DNA of 64,000 bases, from positions 1 to 64,000 of the forward strand of contig JAKASE010000011.1 of assembly GCA_021819135.1 (NCBI GenBank). Direction: 5' to 3'. Of the stretch, positions 35,126 through 44,640 are shown piece after piece. This DNA comes from Thermoplasmata archaeon. Lineage in GTDB: Archaea; Thermoplasmatota; Thermoplasmata; Lutacidiplasmatales; UBA184. Made by a program: the position numbers and the translations under genes. Position 1 is the stretch's first letter, and the number at the start of each line of letters is the position of its first letter. The notes beneath the pieces are model-generated. The model was given only the letters and a program-made list of their open reading frames with translations. It was not told where the DNA came from and did not search any database.

Positions 35126-35560
35126 ATCACGGCGGAGTTCCGAGCCAACGCGATCTGGCGGGGAGGGGTCGAGAACGAACTGGACGACGGCCGCGGGCAT
35201 TCCTACCTCATCGACGTGACCCGGCAGGAGGGCGGGCAGGACCGGGGAACATCGGGGTTCGAGCTCGGTCTCCTGTCGCTCGCCGGGTGCATCAACGCGG
35301 TCTTCGCGCTAGTGGCGAAGCGGCGAAAGCTCGTCTTCGAAGAGATGCGCACCGAGCTCGTCGGCGACCGTCCCCCCAAGGCCCCCACCTATACCGCGGT
35401 CCACGGGGTGTTCCGGATCCGGACGAAGGCCCCCAAGGAGGAGGTAGAGACCGCGCTTGCCCTCACCGTGCGGATCTGCCCGATCGGCGCCCTGTTCGAA
35501 CAGGCGAAGATCCCCGTCGAGGTGCACGCGGTCATCACGGCGCCCGAGGTCAGGGCCTGA
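35126..35560 (+). CDS. OsmC-family protein, apparent ATC initiation codon
   Basis: About 144 residues of the OsmC/Ohr fold: FRANAIWRGGVENELDD, GTSGFELGLLSLAGCINAVF with the family Cys near residue 62, and a second Cys in VRICPIGALFEQ near 117. These two cysteines reduce peroxides in OsmC/Ohr proteins. The reading frame is open upstream but contains no ATG, GTG or TTG near the domain start. ATC at 35126 stands where the initiator is expected, after a GGAGAGGGTGGG stretch. Either initiation is non-standard, the base has changed (ATG to ATC), or the start is elsewhere. Confidence 0.75.
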   Translation: MTAEFRANAIWRGGVENELDDGRGHSYLIDVTRQEGGQDRGTSGFELGLLSLAGCINAVFALVAKRRKLVFEEMRTELVGDRPPKAPTYTAVHGVFRIRTKAPKEEVETALALTVRICPIGALFEQAKIPVEVHAVITAPEVRA

Positions 35561-35860
35561 GGGCCCGGGCGACCCGGCCCGCTCCCGGCGCGTGTACCCT
35601 TCCCTCGGCCATCGGAGTTCCCGAGCGATCCGCATCCTCGGAACCGTCCGAGATCGGGGTCCAGCACGAGGTCCGAACGAGGTGACGGTTCGAGACCCAC
35701 GACGCCGGGCCTCCGCGGCGACGACCGGCCCGTCGCACTCTCCCCCTCTTGGCGGAGCGCGAGATGGCAGAAGGGTCCCTCCAACTCCTCGGGACCCCTG
35801 ACGGGTTCGAACGACGGGCCACCGCCGCGAATGGACCGCGGACGGCAGACGGCGCGACTT

Positions 35861-35870
35861 GGGATAAGTA
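35861..35870 (+). promoter_or_regulatory. TATA-like box of the second ABC operon
   Basis: GGGATAAGTA, centred about 27 bp before the GTG at 35893, which predicts leaderless initiation. Confidence 0.45.
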
Positions 35871-35892
35871 GTCCAGAAACGGTGGGTCGGAC

Positions 35893-36612
35893 GTGTCCGC
35901 CTTGCCCGGATCCGCAGGAGTCAGGGCCGACGCACCCCTTCCTTCGCTCCTCGGCGTCACGATCCGCCGGTCGATGGTCGTGGGGCGCATTTCGCTCCTC
36001 CTCGGAGGAGCGATGATCGTGCTCTACTCGGCGGCCTTCGGCATCGGCGGACCGCTGTTCATCAACATCGGTTCTGTCATCCTGCCGGTCTTTGCCGTAT
36101 CGGGAGGGCTCGGCGGTGCGCTGGTCTTCACCAACGACCGGACCAAGGGGGTCCTTGAGTACCTCGTCGCCTACGGCGTCTCCCCCCGACAGATCCTCGC
36201 GAACGCGCTGCTCGCCGGGATCGTCCAGGTGTCGATCGTGCTCGGCGCCGGGGTCGGGGCGGGCCTCACCACGTACCTGCTCAGCGGCTATCCGCTCACC
36301 CCCGCGCTCTTCGAGGTCCTGCTCGCCTACACCTTCCCGATGAGCTACCTCACGGTGACGCTGATGACGACCGTGGGGGTCTACTGGACCACGCTCTCCT
36401 CGCCCCGCGCCGGGCTCAACAGCCCCCTCGGCGTACTTCCCCTCATCGGGGTCGCTCCGACCACCGGGCTGCTCCTCCTCGCGCTGACCCTAGGAAGCTA
36501 CTCCGGCCGGGCCCTCCTGATCGGGGAGCTGGCCCTCTTCGTCGTGCTCGTTTCCCTGCTCGCCCGTACGGACCGATTCATGCCCCCCGAGCGAATGCTG
36601 TCTCCTGCCTAG
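35893..36612 (+). CDS. ABC-2 type exporter permease
   Basis: 239 residues starting at a GTG. Six hydrophobic segments are visible, with the family-like stretch LVFTNDRTKGVLEYLVAYGVSPRQILANALLAG after the second helix (the cytoplasmic coupling region). The partner ATPase gene starts 18 bp downstream. Only one permease gene is present, so the transporter is probably a homodimer at the membrane level. Confidence 0.82.
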   Translation: MSALPGSAGVRADAPLPSLLGVTIRRSMVVGRISLLLGGAMIVLYSAAFGIGGPLFINIGSVILPVFAVSGGLGGALVFTNDRTKGVLEYLVAYGVSPRQILANALLAGIVQVSIVLGAGVGAGLTTYLLSGYPLTPALFEVLLAYTFPMSYLTVTLMTTVGVYWTTLSSPRAGLNSPLGVLPLIGVAPTTGLLLLALTLGSYSGRALLIGELALFVVLVSLLARTDRFMPPERMLSPA

Positions 36613-36630
36613 TCGGAGCAGGCGTCGTCG

Positions 36631-37524
36631 ATGTTCCGAGCCGGAGCGCGAAGCATCCCGAGCCCGACCCCGGACGGTGGCGTCTCCCTCGCCTGTCGTT
36701 CGCTCTCCTCGGGCTATGGGAAACAGACCGTCCTGCACGAGGTCTCGTTCACCATCGACGAACCCTCCGTGTACGTCGTCCTGGGGCCGAACGGCGCCGG
36801 CAAGACCACCCTCTTCCGGACGATCGCCGGCATCCTGCGGCCCACGGCCGGGGAGGTCATGATCGACGGGGTGCCGATCCGACAGCAGGGGTCCCGAGAC
36901 CACCTCCACTACCTGTCCCACATGGACGGAATGCCCGACGGGCTGACGGTCCGTGAATGCCTCGATTTCTACGCGCGGGTCGAGCGGGCCACGCCCGCCG
37001 ACGTCGAGCGGGTCCTGGATCAGCTGGAGATCCGGGAGTTCACGAAGAGCTTCATCTCGAAGCTGAGCGCGGGGCAGCGCAAGCGGGTGTCGATCGCGCG
37101 GGTGTTCCTGCGCGAGCGGGCGATCTACCTCATGGACGAGCCGACCGCGAACCTCGATCCCAAGGTCGCGCGCGAGATCCGGACCCTCATCCTCAACCTG
37201 AGCCGGGAGCGGATCGTCCTCTACTCGTCGCACAATCTCTTCGAGGCCCGGGAGATCGGCCGGTACGTGATCACGCTCCGTGGGGGCGCGCTCACCCTGT
37301 TCGACCGGATGGAGAACGTCCGCGCGGCCCACTTCGTCATCGGGGTCCGCACCCTCACGCCGACCCCCGCGCTCGAGGGTTGGGAGCGGAGCGGGGACTA
37401 CTACCTCCGCGAACTCTCGGGCCCGGAGGAGGTCCCCGGCCTCATCCACGACCTCGAGGCCCGGGGCGTCCGGCTCCGCGAGGTCCGCGAGATGGAGAAC
37501 CCTCTCGAGGACCTGTTCACCTAA
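36631..37524 (+). CDS. ABC transporter ATPase subunit
   Basis: 297 residues. Walker A is GPNGAGKTT at 52-60, the signature LSAGQRKRVSIA near 149, Walker B YLMDEPTANLDP near 168, and SSHNLFEA carries the switch His near 200. The C-terminal domain of about 75 residues is typical of ABC-2 exporter ATPases. It forms an operon with the permease 18 bp upstream. Substrate unknown. Confidence 0.9.
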   Translation: MFRAGARSIPSPTPDGGVSLACRSLSSGYGKQTVLHEVSFTIDEPSVYVVLGPNGAGKTTLFRTIAGILRPTAGEVMIDGVPIRQQGSRDHLHYLSHMDGMPDGLTVRECLDFYARVERATPADVERVLDQLEIREFTKSFISKLSAGQRKRVSIARVFLRERAIYLMDEPTANLDPKVAREIRTLILNLSRERIVLYSSHNLFEAREIGRYVITLRGGALTLFDRMENVRAAHFVIGVRTLTPTPALEGWERSGDYYLRELSGPEEVPGLIHDLEARGVRLREVREMENPLEDLFT

Positions 37525-37585
37525 CGCGCGAGGGCGGACCGGGTCCGAGCCGCGACGCGACGAGGAACGCGTGGGTCGACTCGTC

Positions 37586-39601
37586 TCACCAGATGCGGAC
37601 GAGCTCCGTTCGGCCGGAGGGACCGGCGCCCGGGGACCCGAACGCCTCGTGGAACGGGCCGAAGTTCATGAGGGGAGTGACGGCGCGGTACCGGGCCGGA
37701 GCGTGGGGGTCGAGGACGAGGCGTCGCCGCAGCTCGGCCTCCGTGTAGTTGCACCGCCAGACCTGCGCCCATGAGACGAAGAACCGCTGTTCGGGGGTGA
37801 GACCGTCGATCTCCCGTCGCTTCTCCGGGTGCTCGGAGAGATCGCGCCGGAGCGCCTCGAAGGCGATGCTAACGCCGCCGAAGTCCGCGATGTTCTCCCC
37901 GAGCGTGAGCTCGCCGTTCACGTGGAGGCCGGGCAGGACCTCGCCGATCTCGTAGAGGCGCACGATCTCCTTCGCCCGCGCCCCGAACTCCGCGGCGTCC
38001 TTCTCCGTCCACCAGTCCCGGAGGTTGCCATCGGCATCGGACCGTCGGCCCTGATCGTCGTAGCCGTGCGTGATCTCATGGCAGATCACCGCTCCGATGC
38101 CGCCGTAGTTCACCGCATCGTCCAGCGACGGGTCGAAGAACGGAGGCTGGAGGATCCCGGCCGGGAAGACGATCTGGTTCTGCGTCGGTTCGTAGTAGGC
38201 GTTGACCGTCTGGGGGGTCATCTCCCACTCGTTGCGGTCGACCGGCCCGCCGATGCGGGCGTTCTGCCGGTGGAACTCGAAGGCCGCCGCGCGCCGTACA
38301 TTCCCGAGGAAGTCCCCCCGCTCGACCCGGACGGACGTATAGTCCCGGAACCGGTCCGGGTGTCCGATCAGGGCCCGGAACCGGTCGAACTTCGCGAGCG
38401 CCTGGTGCCGGGTCTCGTCCGACATCCAGCCGAGGCGGCTCAGTCGGTCCCGGAAGGTCGCCGAGATGAAGCGGACCATCTCGTCCATCTTCGCCCGGGC
38501 CGCCGGCGGAAAGTGTTCCTCGACGTAGATCCGGCCGAGCGCCTCTCCGAGGAGCTGGTCGATCACCAGAGCGGCCCGCCGCCAGCGGGGTTCCGGGGTC
38601 TGCTGGCCGAGCAGCTTCCGGTGGAAGAAGTCGAAGTCCTCCGCCTCCGCCCGGTCGTGCAGGTACAGGGCGCAGGCGTGGAGGAGATGCCAGCGAAGGT
38701 AGACCTTCCAGTCCGATAGGGGTCGCGCCTTCAGCATGCGCTCGAGCGACGAAAGGAACTCCGGCTGTCCCACCACCAAGTAGGACGGGACAGGCCCCCC
38801 GATCCCCGCGAGGTACTCCGCGAGAGGGAGCCCGGGCCAGGAGGGGGCAAGGTCGGGGGTTCCGACCCGATTGTAGTTCTTGATCCGGTCCCGCAGCTCC
38901 GTCCGCGATCGGCTTGCGGTCGCGAGCTCGGTCTCGATGGCCAGCACGGTGGCGGCGTCCGCCTTGGCCCGCTCCGCGGGCACGCCCCACAATCCGAACA
39001 TCCGGGCGAGGTGGTCGCGGTAGCTCTCCCGGATCGCGGCGAACTTCTCGTCGAGGTAGTACTCCCGCGTGGGGAGCGAGAGGCCCCCCTGGTAGAGGTA
39101 GAGCGCGTAGTGTCCGCTGTCCTTCTCGTCGGCGGGCGCGAACGCGTGGAACAGTCCCGAGGTGCCGGTCGCGTGGAGCTGCGCGAGCACCCGGAAGAGC
39201 TCCACCGGGCTTTCCACCCGATCGATGGCCGCGCGCTCGGCGTCCAGCGGCGTGAACTGAAGGGTCTCGAGCCGATCGGTCTCCATCGCCGACGCATAGA
39301 AGTCGCCGACCTGCCGGAGCGGACCCGGGATAGACGCCCCCGACACCGAACGGGCTCGCTCCAGGATCTCATGAAGCACCTCGAAGGTTCGTTCCTGCAG
39401 TTCGTTGAACGCTCCCCACCGGGACTTGTCGGACGGTACCGGGTTCGAGCGGAGCCAGTTTCCCGCCGCGTAGGTGTAGAAGTCCTGCAGGGGGGACGCC
39501 GACCGGTCCATGTATCCCGGCGAGAACGCGGGGTCGGGTACGGGCCCGGCGGGGCCTGCAGAATCGCCAGCACCAGGGGCGAACGGCTTCGACGCGGTCA
39601 T
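37586..39601 (-). CDS. M13-family (neprilysin/PepO-like) zinc metallopeptidase
   Basis: 671 residues. The zinc motif HEITH is at 508-512 in AVICHEITHGYDDQGR, with the third ligand Glu in GENIADFGGVSIA near 565. The N-terminal signature is NFYTYAAGNWLRSNPVP-like (DFYTYAAGNWLRSNPVPSDK), and NAYYEPTQNQIVFPAGILQP is the characteristic substrate-binding loop. Bacterial PepO and eukaryotic neprilysin cleave peptides of up to about 40 residues. No signal peptide or membrane anchor is visible, unlike neprilysin, so it is probably cytoplasmic. C-terminal RVW-like ending is replaced by ELVRIW. Confidence 0.93.
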   Translation of the reverse strand: MTASKPFAPGAGDSAGPAGPVPDPAFSPGYMDRSASPLQDFYTYAAGNWLRSNPVPSDKSRWGAFNELQERTFEVLHEILERARSVSGASIPGPLRQVGDFYASAMETDRLETLQFTPLDAERAAIDRVESPVELFRVLAQLHATGTSGLFHAFAPADEKDSGHYALYLYQGGLSLPTREYYLDEKFAAIRESYRDHLARMFGLWGVPAERAKADAATVLAIETELATASRSRTELRDRIKNYNRVGTPDLAPSWPGLPLAEYLAGIGGPVPSYLVVGQPEFLSSLERMLKARPLSDWKVYLRWHLLHACALYLHDRAEAEDFDFFHRKLLGQQTPEPRWRRAALVIDQLLGEALGRIYVEEHFPPAARAKMDEMVRFISATFRDRLSRLGWMSDETRHQALAKFDRFRALIGHPDRFRDYTSVRVERGDFLGNVRRAAAFEFHRQNARIGGPVDRNEWEMTPQTVNAYYEPTQNQIVFPAGILQPPFFDPSLDDAVNYGGIGAVICHEITHGYDDQGRRSDADGNLRDWWTEKDAAEFGARAKEIVRLYEIGEVLPGLHVNGELTLGENIADFGGVSIAFEALRRDLSEHPEKRREIDGLTPEQRFFVSWAQVWRCNYTEAELRRRLVLDPHAPARYRAVTPLMNFGPFHEAFGSPGAGPSGRTELVRIW

Positions 39602-39737
39602 GGTACTCCGTCGGGAGTGGCCAACCCCGCACCGAATTTAACCGCAAGCGGAAGGGCCGCCCTGTACCCGGGCGGGGGCGCGGCACCGTTTCCGCCGGCG
39701 GGGAGGCGAAGTGGCCTGTCTTCTAGAGAACCGGACC

Positions 39738-41009
39738 ATGGTGCCGCGGGTGCCGTGCGTGGAGGACAAGGACGTCTCCGCGAGCCTCTTGGCGGTACGA
39801 CGCTTGGCCGTCGCGCGGCAGCACCTCCCGGGGAGCTGGCCCGTCCGGGCGACCGGAGCGAGGATCGTCTCGACGGTCCGGGACCTGGGCTACGTCCAGC
39901 TCGACCCGATCGAGCTCGTGGCCCCCGCCCATGTCCTGACCTTATGGAACCGCCTCGGGAACTTCCGGCGGTCCGATCTCGATCGTCTCCTCTGGAAGGA
40001 GAAAAGGCTCTTTGAGGCCTGGAGCCACGCGACCTCGATCGTTCCGACCGCGGACTACCCGATCCACTACTCGATCATGCACCGGTACCCGGAGTCGCTG
40101 TCCCGGTCCTGGGGGTATTGGCGCGATCAGGCACGCCGGTGGCTGCGGACCCACGCCGAACTTCGGCGACAGGTGCTCGGAGAACTCCGCCGAGGCCCCC
40201 GCCGGGCGAGCGAGTTCGAGGCCCACGCCCGGACCCGCTCCCCGGGAGGCGGATGGTCCTCGGGCAGCGACGTCACGACCATGCTCACCCACCTACAGCT
40301 GCGCGGTGAGGTGATATTCGTGGGCCGGGGGGGCAACCAGAAGACCTGGGGGCTCGCGAAGGAGTTCCTGCCGAGCTGGGTGGACCGCCGGGTTCTCCCC
40401 GAGCGGGAGGTGGAACGAAGGGGGGTGGAGCGGAGCGTACGGGCCCTCGGCGTCGCCAACTCCACCGAGATCAACACCTACCTCCTCCGGGGGCGCTACC
40501 TGCACCTTCGAGAGACCCTGGAGCAGCTGCGCGCGGAGTTGGTACTCCATCGGATCCGGATATCCGGCATCGAGGGCCGGGACCCCCGCTATGTCCACCA
40601 CGGAGACCTCCCGCTCCTCGAGTCCCTCGCAGCGGACGACTGGGAGCCGAGAGTCTCTCTTCTGAGCCCGTTCGACAACCTCCTGCACAATCGGGACCGG
40701 GTGCGCCGGCTCTTCGGGTTCGACGTGCGCTTCGAGCTCTACGTCCCCAAGAGCCAGCGACGGTTCGGGCCATACGTCCTGCCGATCCTGTGGGGCGATC
40801 GGTTCATCGGTCGGCTCGGTGCCCGCTTCGACAAGGATCACCATTCGTTGCGAGTGCTCGCCGTGCACGCCGAACCGGGGGCGCCGCCCGAGAAGAATGT
40901 CGGGACCCGAATCGCCGAGAAGGTCGACCGGCTGGGGGAGCTCGTGGGAGCGAGCGAGGTCACCTACGAGGGCCCGGTGCCCGACGCGTGGAGCGCCTCC
41001 CTCCACTGA
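39738..41009 (+). CDS. YcaQ/AlkX-type winged-helix DNA glycosylase-like protein (HTH_42)
   Basis: 423 residues from the ATG at 39738; a GTG at 39711 would add nine. The family features are several tandem winged helices, the QΦD motif as QLD in YVQLDPIELV, AWSHATSIVPTADYPIHYS, and PFDNLLHNRDRVRRLFGFD near residue 305. In bacteria YcaQ/AlkZ proteins unhook DNA interstrand crosslinks formed by alkylating agents, using the QΦD/QΦQ motif. Function in archaea is not established. Confidence 0.85.
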   Translation: MVPRVPCVEDKDVSASLLAVRRLAVARQHLPGSWPVRATGARIVSTVRDLGYVQLDPIELVAPAHVLTLWNRLGNFRRSDLDRLLWKEKRLFEAWSHATSIVPTADYPIHYSIMHRYPESLSRSWGYWRDQARRWLRTHAELRRQVLGELRRGPRRASEFEAHARTRSPGGGWSSGSDVTTMLTHLQLRGEVIFVGRGGNQKTWGLAKEFLPSWVDRRVLPEREVERRGVERSVRALGVANSTEINTYLLRGRYLHLRETLEQLRAELVLHRIRISGIEGRDPRYVHHGDLPLLESLAADDWEPRVSLLSPFDNLLHNRDRVRRLFGFDVRFELYVPKSQRRFGPYVLPILWGDRFIGRLGARFDKDHHSLRVLAVHAEPGAPPEKNVGTRIAEKVDRLGELVGASEVTYEGPVPDAWSASLH

Positions 41010-41043
41010 TGGGCCGGAGTCCCTGGCCGGAAGCGTTCGCGGC

Positions 41044-42084
41044 CTAACGCTCGGACGCCGGTGCGTCCATGCGCAGAAGCTGCTTGCCCAGGTTGTCGCC
41101 CGAGAAGAGCCGGGCGAGCCCTTTCGGCGCCTCTCGGAGCCCCTCCAGCACGTCTTCCCGAGGCCGGAGGCGTCCCGATCGGAGCATCGGCAGCATGGCA
41201 TCGAACGCCTCGGTCCGCCGATCGAGGTAGTCGCGACCGAGCAGGCCCTGCATGCGTCCGTTGACCATGATGAGGTTCGCGTAGTTCGTGAGACCGGGTG
41301 GCGGCGGGTCGGCCCGATACAACGAGGTCACCCCGCACAGGACGACGCGTCCGCCGGAGCGCAGCCGTCCCACGGCGAGATCGAGGGTCGAGCCCCCGGA
41401 ATTGTCGAAGTAGATGTCGATGCCTTCGGGGCACAGTTCCGAGAGGCGCGTTCCGAGATCCTCGGTGTGGTAGTTGATCGCGGCGTCGATGCGGGCCCCG
41501 CGGAGGAGCCAGTCGCACTTCGCGGCGCTTCCGGCGATCCCGATCACCCAGAGCCCCTCGAACTTGGCGAGCTGGGACGCGATCGATCCCACGCCCCCCG
41601 CGGCCCCCGAGATGACGAACGTCTCGCCCGGCTTCGGCCGGGCGACCTCCTTCACTCCGAAATACGCGACCAAGCCTGTGAGTCCGAGCGCACCCGCGGC
41701 CCAGTTGGGCGGCACCCCGTCCGGCACCCGGTAGGTCGGCGTGAACCCCTGTCCGTCCGTGACGGTGTAGTCCTCCCAGCCCGCGTGGCCATGGACGATG
41801 TCCCCCGGCGCGAAACCGGGGTGGCGGGAGGACACCACTTCCGACACGGCGATGGTACGCATGACCGAACCCAGCGGGATCCGGCCGTCGTCCGGCTCCC
41901 CCTCGGCCGGTCGGCCGATCAGGAATATCTGCGTGGGATCGAACGAGAGCCAAAGGTTGCGGACCAGGATCTGCCCTTCGCCCGGTTCGGGGACCTCGGA
42001 CTCTTCCCAGCGGAAGTTGGCGTCCCCCAACTCTCCGTCCAGGCGCTTCGCGACCAGCCACCGGCGATTCACCCGATCCGGCAT
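41044..42084 (-). CDS. NADP-dependent medium-chain oxidoreductase (CurA/leukotriene B4 dehydrogenase type)
   Basis: 346 residues from the ATG at 42084. The N-terminal GroES-like domain contains LVRNLWLSFDPTQIF, the nucleotide domain GAAGGVGSIASQLAKFEG, and DIYFDNSGGSTLDLAVGRL follows. It lacks the zinc ligands of alcohol dehydrogenases and so belongs to the zinc-free reductase branch that reduces alpha,beta-unsaturated ketones or aldehydes with NADPH. Substrate unknown. Confidence 0.9.
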   Translation of the reverse strand: MPDRVNRRWLVAKRLDGELGDANFRWEESEVPEPGEGQILVRNLWLSFDPTQIFLIGRPAEGEPDDGRIPLGSVMRTIAVSEVVSSRHPGFAPGDIVHGHAGWEDYTVTDGQGFTPTYRVPDGVPPNWAAGALGLTGLVAYFGVKEVARPKPGETFVISGAAGGVGSIASQLAKFEGLWVIGIAGSAAKCDWLLRGARIDAAINYHTEDLGTRLSELCPEGIDIYFDNSGGSTLDLAVGRLRSGGRVVLCGVTSLYRADPPPPGLTNYANLIMVNGRMQGLLGRDYLDRRTEAFDAMLPMLRSGRLRPREDVLEGLREAPKGLARLFSGDNLGKQLLRMDAPASER

Positions 42085-42365
42085 TCCGGTTCCATGCGAC
42101 GACCCGGACGGTCGCCACCGGCACGAGACGGGGAGGTCGGAATATACCTGACCCGACCAGGAACGTCCAAAACGCGGGTACCGCTGCGAGGTGCTTGACC
42201 CAAGGTCCCGTTCCTGTCCCCGAGCGAGCTCCGAGAACAGCGGGTCCCTCTCTCGTCGGTCGGCTCGACCAAGAGACCCGCCGGGCCCCGGCCCGATCGC
42301 GCCCACGGGAGATCGTCCGGCCGCCGGGTCAGGTGTGCGTTCGCGCGGGCTGGGTCCTCAGGATT

Positions 42366-43424
42366 TCAACCCGAGGTACTACTCGGGTGGGCGCCGTCGC
42401 GCTGCGCGTCAGCGGCGGGGCCCGAACGCGCCGGGGAGCGCGCTCCGGGGACCCGAGCGAGCACCAATCGCGCGCGGAGCGTGACCATCTTGGCGGGCTT
42501 TCCCGCGTTCTCGACCGTCAGCGGGGTTGGGCGCTTCGTCGGGTGTTCGGCATACCACTTCGCCGACTCGGGGTCCGGGTCCGTCTGGTCCGCGTCGTGA
42601 TTCCATCGGCCGTCGGACCGCCGCTTCTGGCGCAGGAGGTCCAGCGCGAACCCGAGCCGCGGATCGGCCCCGTAACCGAGGGCGGTCAGGCAATCCAGGC
42701 CGACCAGGAGGTCGTAGTAGTAGTGCGTCGGCCAGTGGAACCGGTACCACGGTTCGTACCGATCCCCCTGCCGGTGGAGCTCGCGCTCCAGGTAGTACTC
42801 GGCGGTATGTTCGACGCACTCGCGCATGGCGGGGGTCCACTTCGGGCGGGGGTACTCGGCGAAGGCGGCCAGTCCCTCCCACGCGTCGAGCGAGCGACTT
42901 GTCGCGGGTCCCTGCGATGAGAACCGGCAGCTCCAGCCGCCTTTCGGGTGCGCCGTCTCGACCAGCCACTCCATCGTCCGTCGTATGCGCGGGTCGTCGG
43001 CGTACCCGATCCGGATCAGGGCCCGCACCATGTTGGCCGTGTAGCAGTGGTGTCCCTTGCCCTTCCCCAGCCCTCCGACCCCGCCCCCCAGCAGGGGAGA
43101 GTTCCGCATCCAGAGCTCGCTCGAGGCTTCGACCTCGGGGATGTCCCGGGACGCTCCCAGGTCGGCGAGCGCCAGCATGTTCCAGTGGGTCCCGGTGAAC
43201 CGGGGCTCCATCCGATTTCGCGGGTGACCCCACCAACCACCGGGATCGCGTCGGGCCAGGAGGTCACGGACCCAACCCGTCGTGGGGATGGCGTCGCGGG
43301 CCATCCGTACCTGCGGGTCCGACTCAGGCCTGCCCAGCAGCCGGGTCAGGGTGAGGTAGCGGACGGACGGCTGGTTCGGTTCCAGCAGCCATTCGACCAC
43401 CGGGTCTGCCACACGTGTGGCCAA
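42366..43424 (-). CDS. Prenyltransferase/squalene-cyclase-fold repeat protein (paralogue B)
   Basis: 352 residues of alpha-alpha repeats with QW-like motifs (RRSDGRWNHDADQTD, TAHPKGGWSCRFSSQG). HYYYDLLVGLDCLTALGYG matches the protein at 24439-25404 nearly residue for residue, and RDIPEVE/GTHWNMLALADLG matches its NWRAIVLSDLG region. No DxDD motif is seen. The C-terminal 30 residues are low complexity and may be a tail. Function unknown. Confidence 0.75.
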   Translation of the reverse strand: MATRVADPVVEWLLEPNQPSVRYLTLTRLLGRPESDPQVRMARDAIPTTGWVRDLLARRDPGGWWGHPRNRMEPRFTGTHWNMLALADLGASRDIPEVEASSELWMRNSPLLGGGVGGLGKGKGHHCYTANMVRALIRIGYADDPRIRRTMEWLVETAHPKGGWSCRFSSQGPATSRSLDAWEGLAAFAEYPRPKWTPAMRECVEHTAEYYLERELHRQGDRYEPWYRFHWPTHYYYDLLVGLDCLTALGYGADPRLGFALDLLRQKRRSDGRWNHDADQTDPDPESAKWYAEHPTKRPTPLTVENAGKPAKMVTLRARLVLARVPGARSPARSGPAADAQRDGAHPSSTSG

Positions 43425-43542
43425 CGTGAGACGCCCTATCTCTGTTTGCTCGCTCCGTAGCGCCGCGTTGCAGTACGGACCGCGGAGCGTCCGTGCCCCG
43501 CACGAACATCGCCCCGGACCCGCCCGGCAGAGCGCCCGGTCC

Positions 43543-44001
43543 TCAGCTCACCGCCTTGCGGACCAGTGCGACGATCTGGGCCTCTTCCTCGGGGCCGAGC
43601 TCCTGGAGCGCGAATTCGGTGGGCCACAGGCGGCCGGCGTCCAAATGCGCCTCATCGCTGAAGCCCAGCGTCGCGTAGCGCGTCTTGAACTTCCGGGCGT
43701 CCCGGAAATAGCAGACGACCTGGCCTTCCGGGTTGGCGTACGCCGGCATCCCGTACCATGTCCGGGGAATCAGGCCGGGGGCGTGGGCCTTCATGATCGC
43801 ATGGAGTCGCTGGGCCATGACCCGGTCCGACGGCTCCATCGCAGCGATCTTCGCGAGAACGTCACGCTCTCCGTCTCCTGGTTTCGCGCGCGAGCGCGCC
43901 CTCCTCTCGCGGACGGCCTCCTTCATCGCGGCCCGTTCTTCTGCCGTGAATCCGCTCTCGGAGTCGCGCGCCCTCTCGTTCCGACGGCTCTTGGCGGTCA
44001 T
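43543..44001 (-). CDS. DUF1801 (YdhG-like) protein
   Basis: 152 residues from the Met at 44001. A basic, charged N-terminal region of about 50 residues is followed by the DUF1801 domain: MAQRLHAIMKAHAPGLIPRT then WYGMPAYANPEGQVVCYFRD and a closing EEEAQIVALVRKAV helix. The conserved MPAY-like strand is a hallmark. Function of the family is unknown. Confidence 0.8.
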   Translation of the reverse strand: MTAKSRRNERARDSESGFTAEERAAMKEAVRERRARSRAKPGDGERDVLAKIAAMEPSDRVMAQRLHAIMKAHAPGLIPRTWYGMPAYANPEGQVVCYFRDARKFKTRYATLGFSDEAHLDAGRLWPTEFALQELGPEEEAQIVALVRKAVS

Positions 44002-44104
44002 GCGATACGGCACTCGGGCCCCTCTCTTCAAGCCTACACTGTGGCCTCCGGGGTGAACCGTGGCCCCGGGCCCGGTCGGTGAGCCGTTCACCCGGAGAGT
44101 TTCG

Positions 44105-44533
44105 CTACCCCGACGGGCGGAATGGCTCTCTCCCCAGGAACAGCGTGGAGCGATCCACAAAGCAGAGCTTGTTCCCGAACGGGTCCCTGAGATAGAACGA
44201 CCGCTCTCCCCAGGGTCGGTCGGCGATCGGATCGAGGATCTCGGCCTTGAGTCGTATCGCACGGCGAAGTACGCCTTCGAGGTCACCGACCGAGAAGTAG
44301 AGATGGTCCGGGTTCGGTCCGAGGCTGAAGGGGTCCGTGTCGGCCCGGGGATCGAAGCAGGCCAGGATCGTTCCACCGCAGTCGAAGTAGTGACGCCCGG
44401 AACTGACCCGCACGCCCTTCATCGCCAGCAGCTCGGAGTAGAATCGTTCGGCGCGATCGATATCCGACACCGGGAGGATCACCCGAAAGAGCCGGGGGGT
44501 TTCGAGGGAGCTTGGGTCTCCCGCTTCGGACAT
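44105..44533 (-). CDS. VOC-superfamily protein
   Basis: 142 residues from the ATG at 44533. FRVILPVSDIDRAERFYSEL, GRHYFDCGGTILACFDP, DHLYFSVGDLEG and YLRDPFGNKLCFVDR show the paired VOC motifs; His in DHLYF and the acidic position before LCF are the usual metal site, here Lys-Leu-Cys-Phe, so the second ligand may differ. Substrate unknown. Divergent from another VOC gene 107 bp away. Confidence 0.82.
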   Translation of the reverse strand: MSEAGDPSSLETPRLFRVILPVSDIDRAERFYSELLAMKGVRVSSGRHYFDCGGTILACFDPRADTDPFSLGPNPDHLYFSVGDLEGVLRRAIRLKAEILDPIADRPWGERSFYLRDPFGNKLCFVDRSTLFLGREPFRPSG

Positions 44534-44640
44534 GTTCCGGGATACTCCCGGAAGCATGAATACCGCGCGGGGCGCCGTCCGCCGTGGGCCGCGATCACCC
44601 CGTTCGAAACCGTTACGTACCGCTCCCGGACTGGTCCGTC

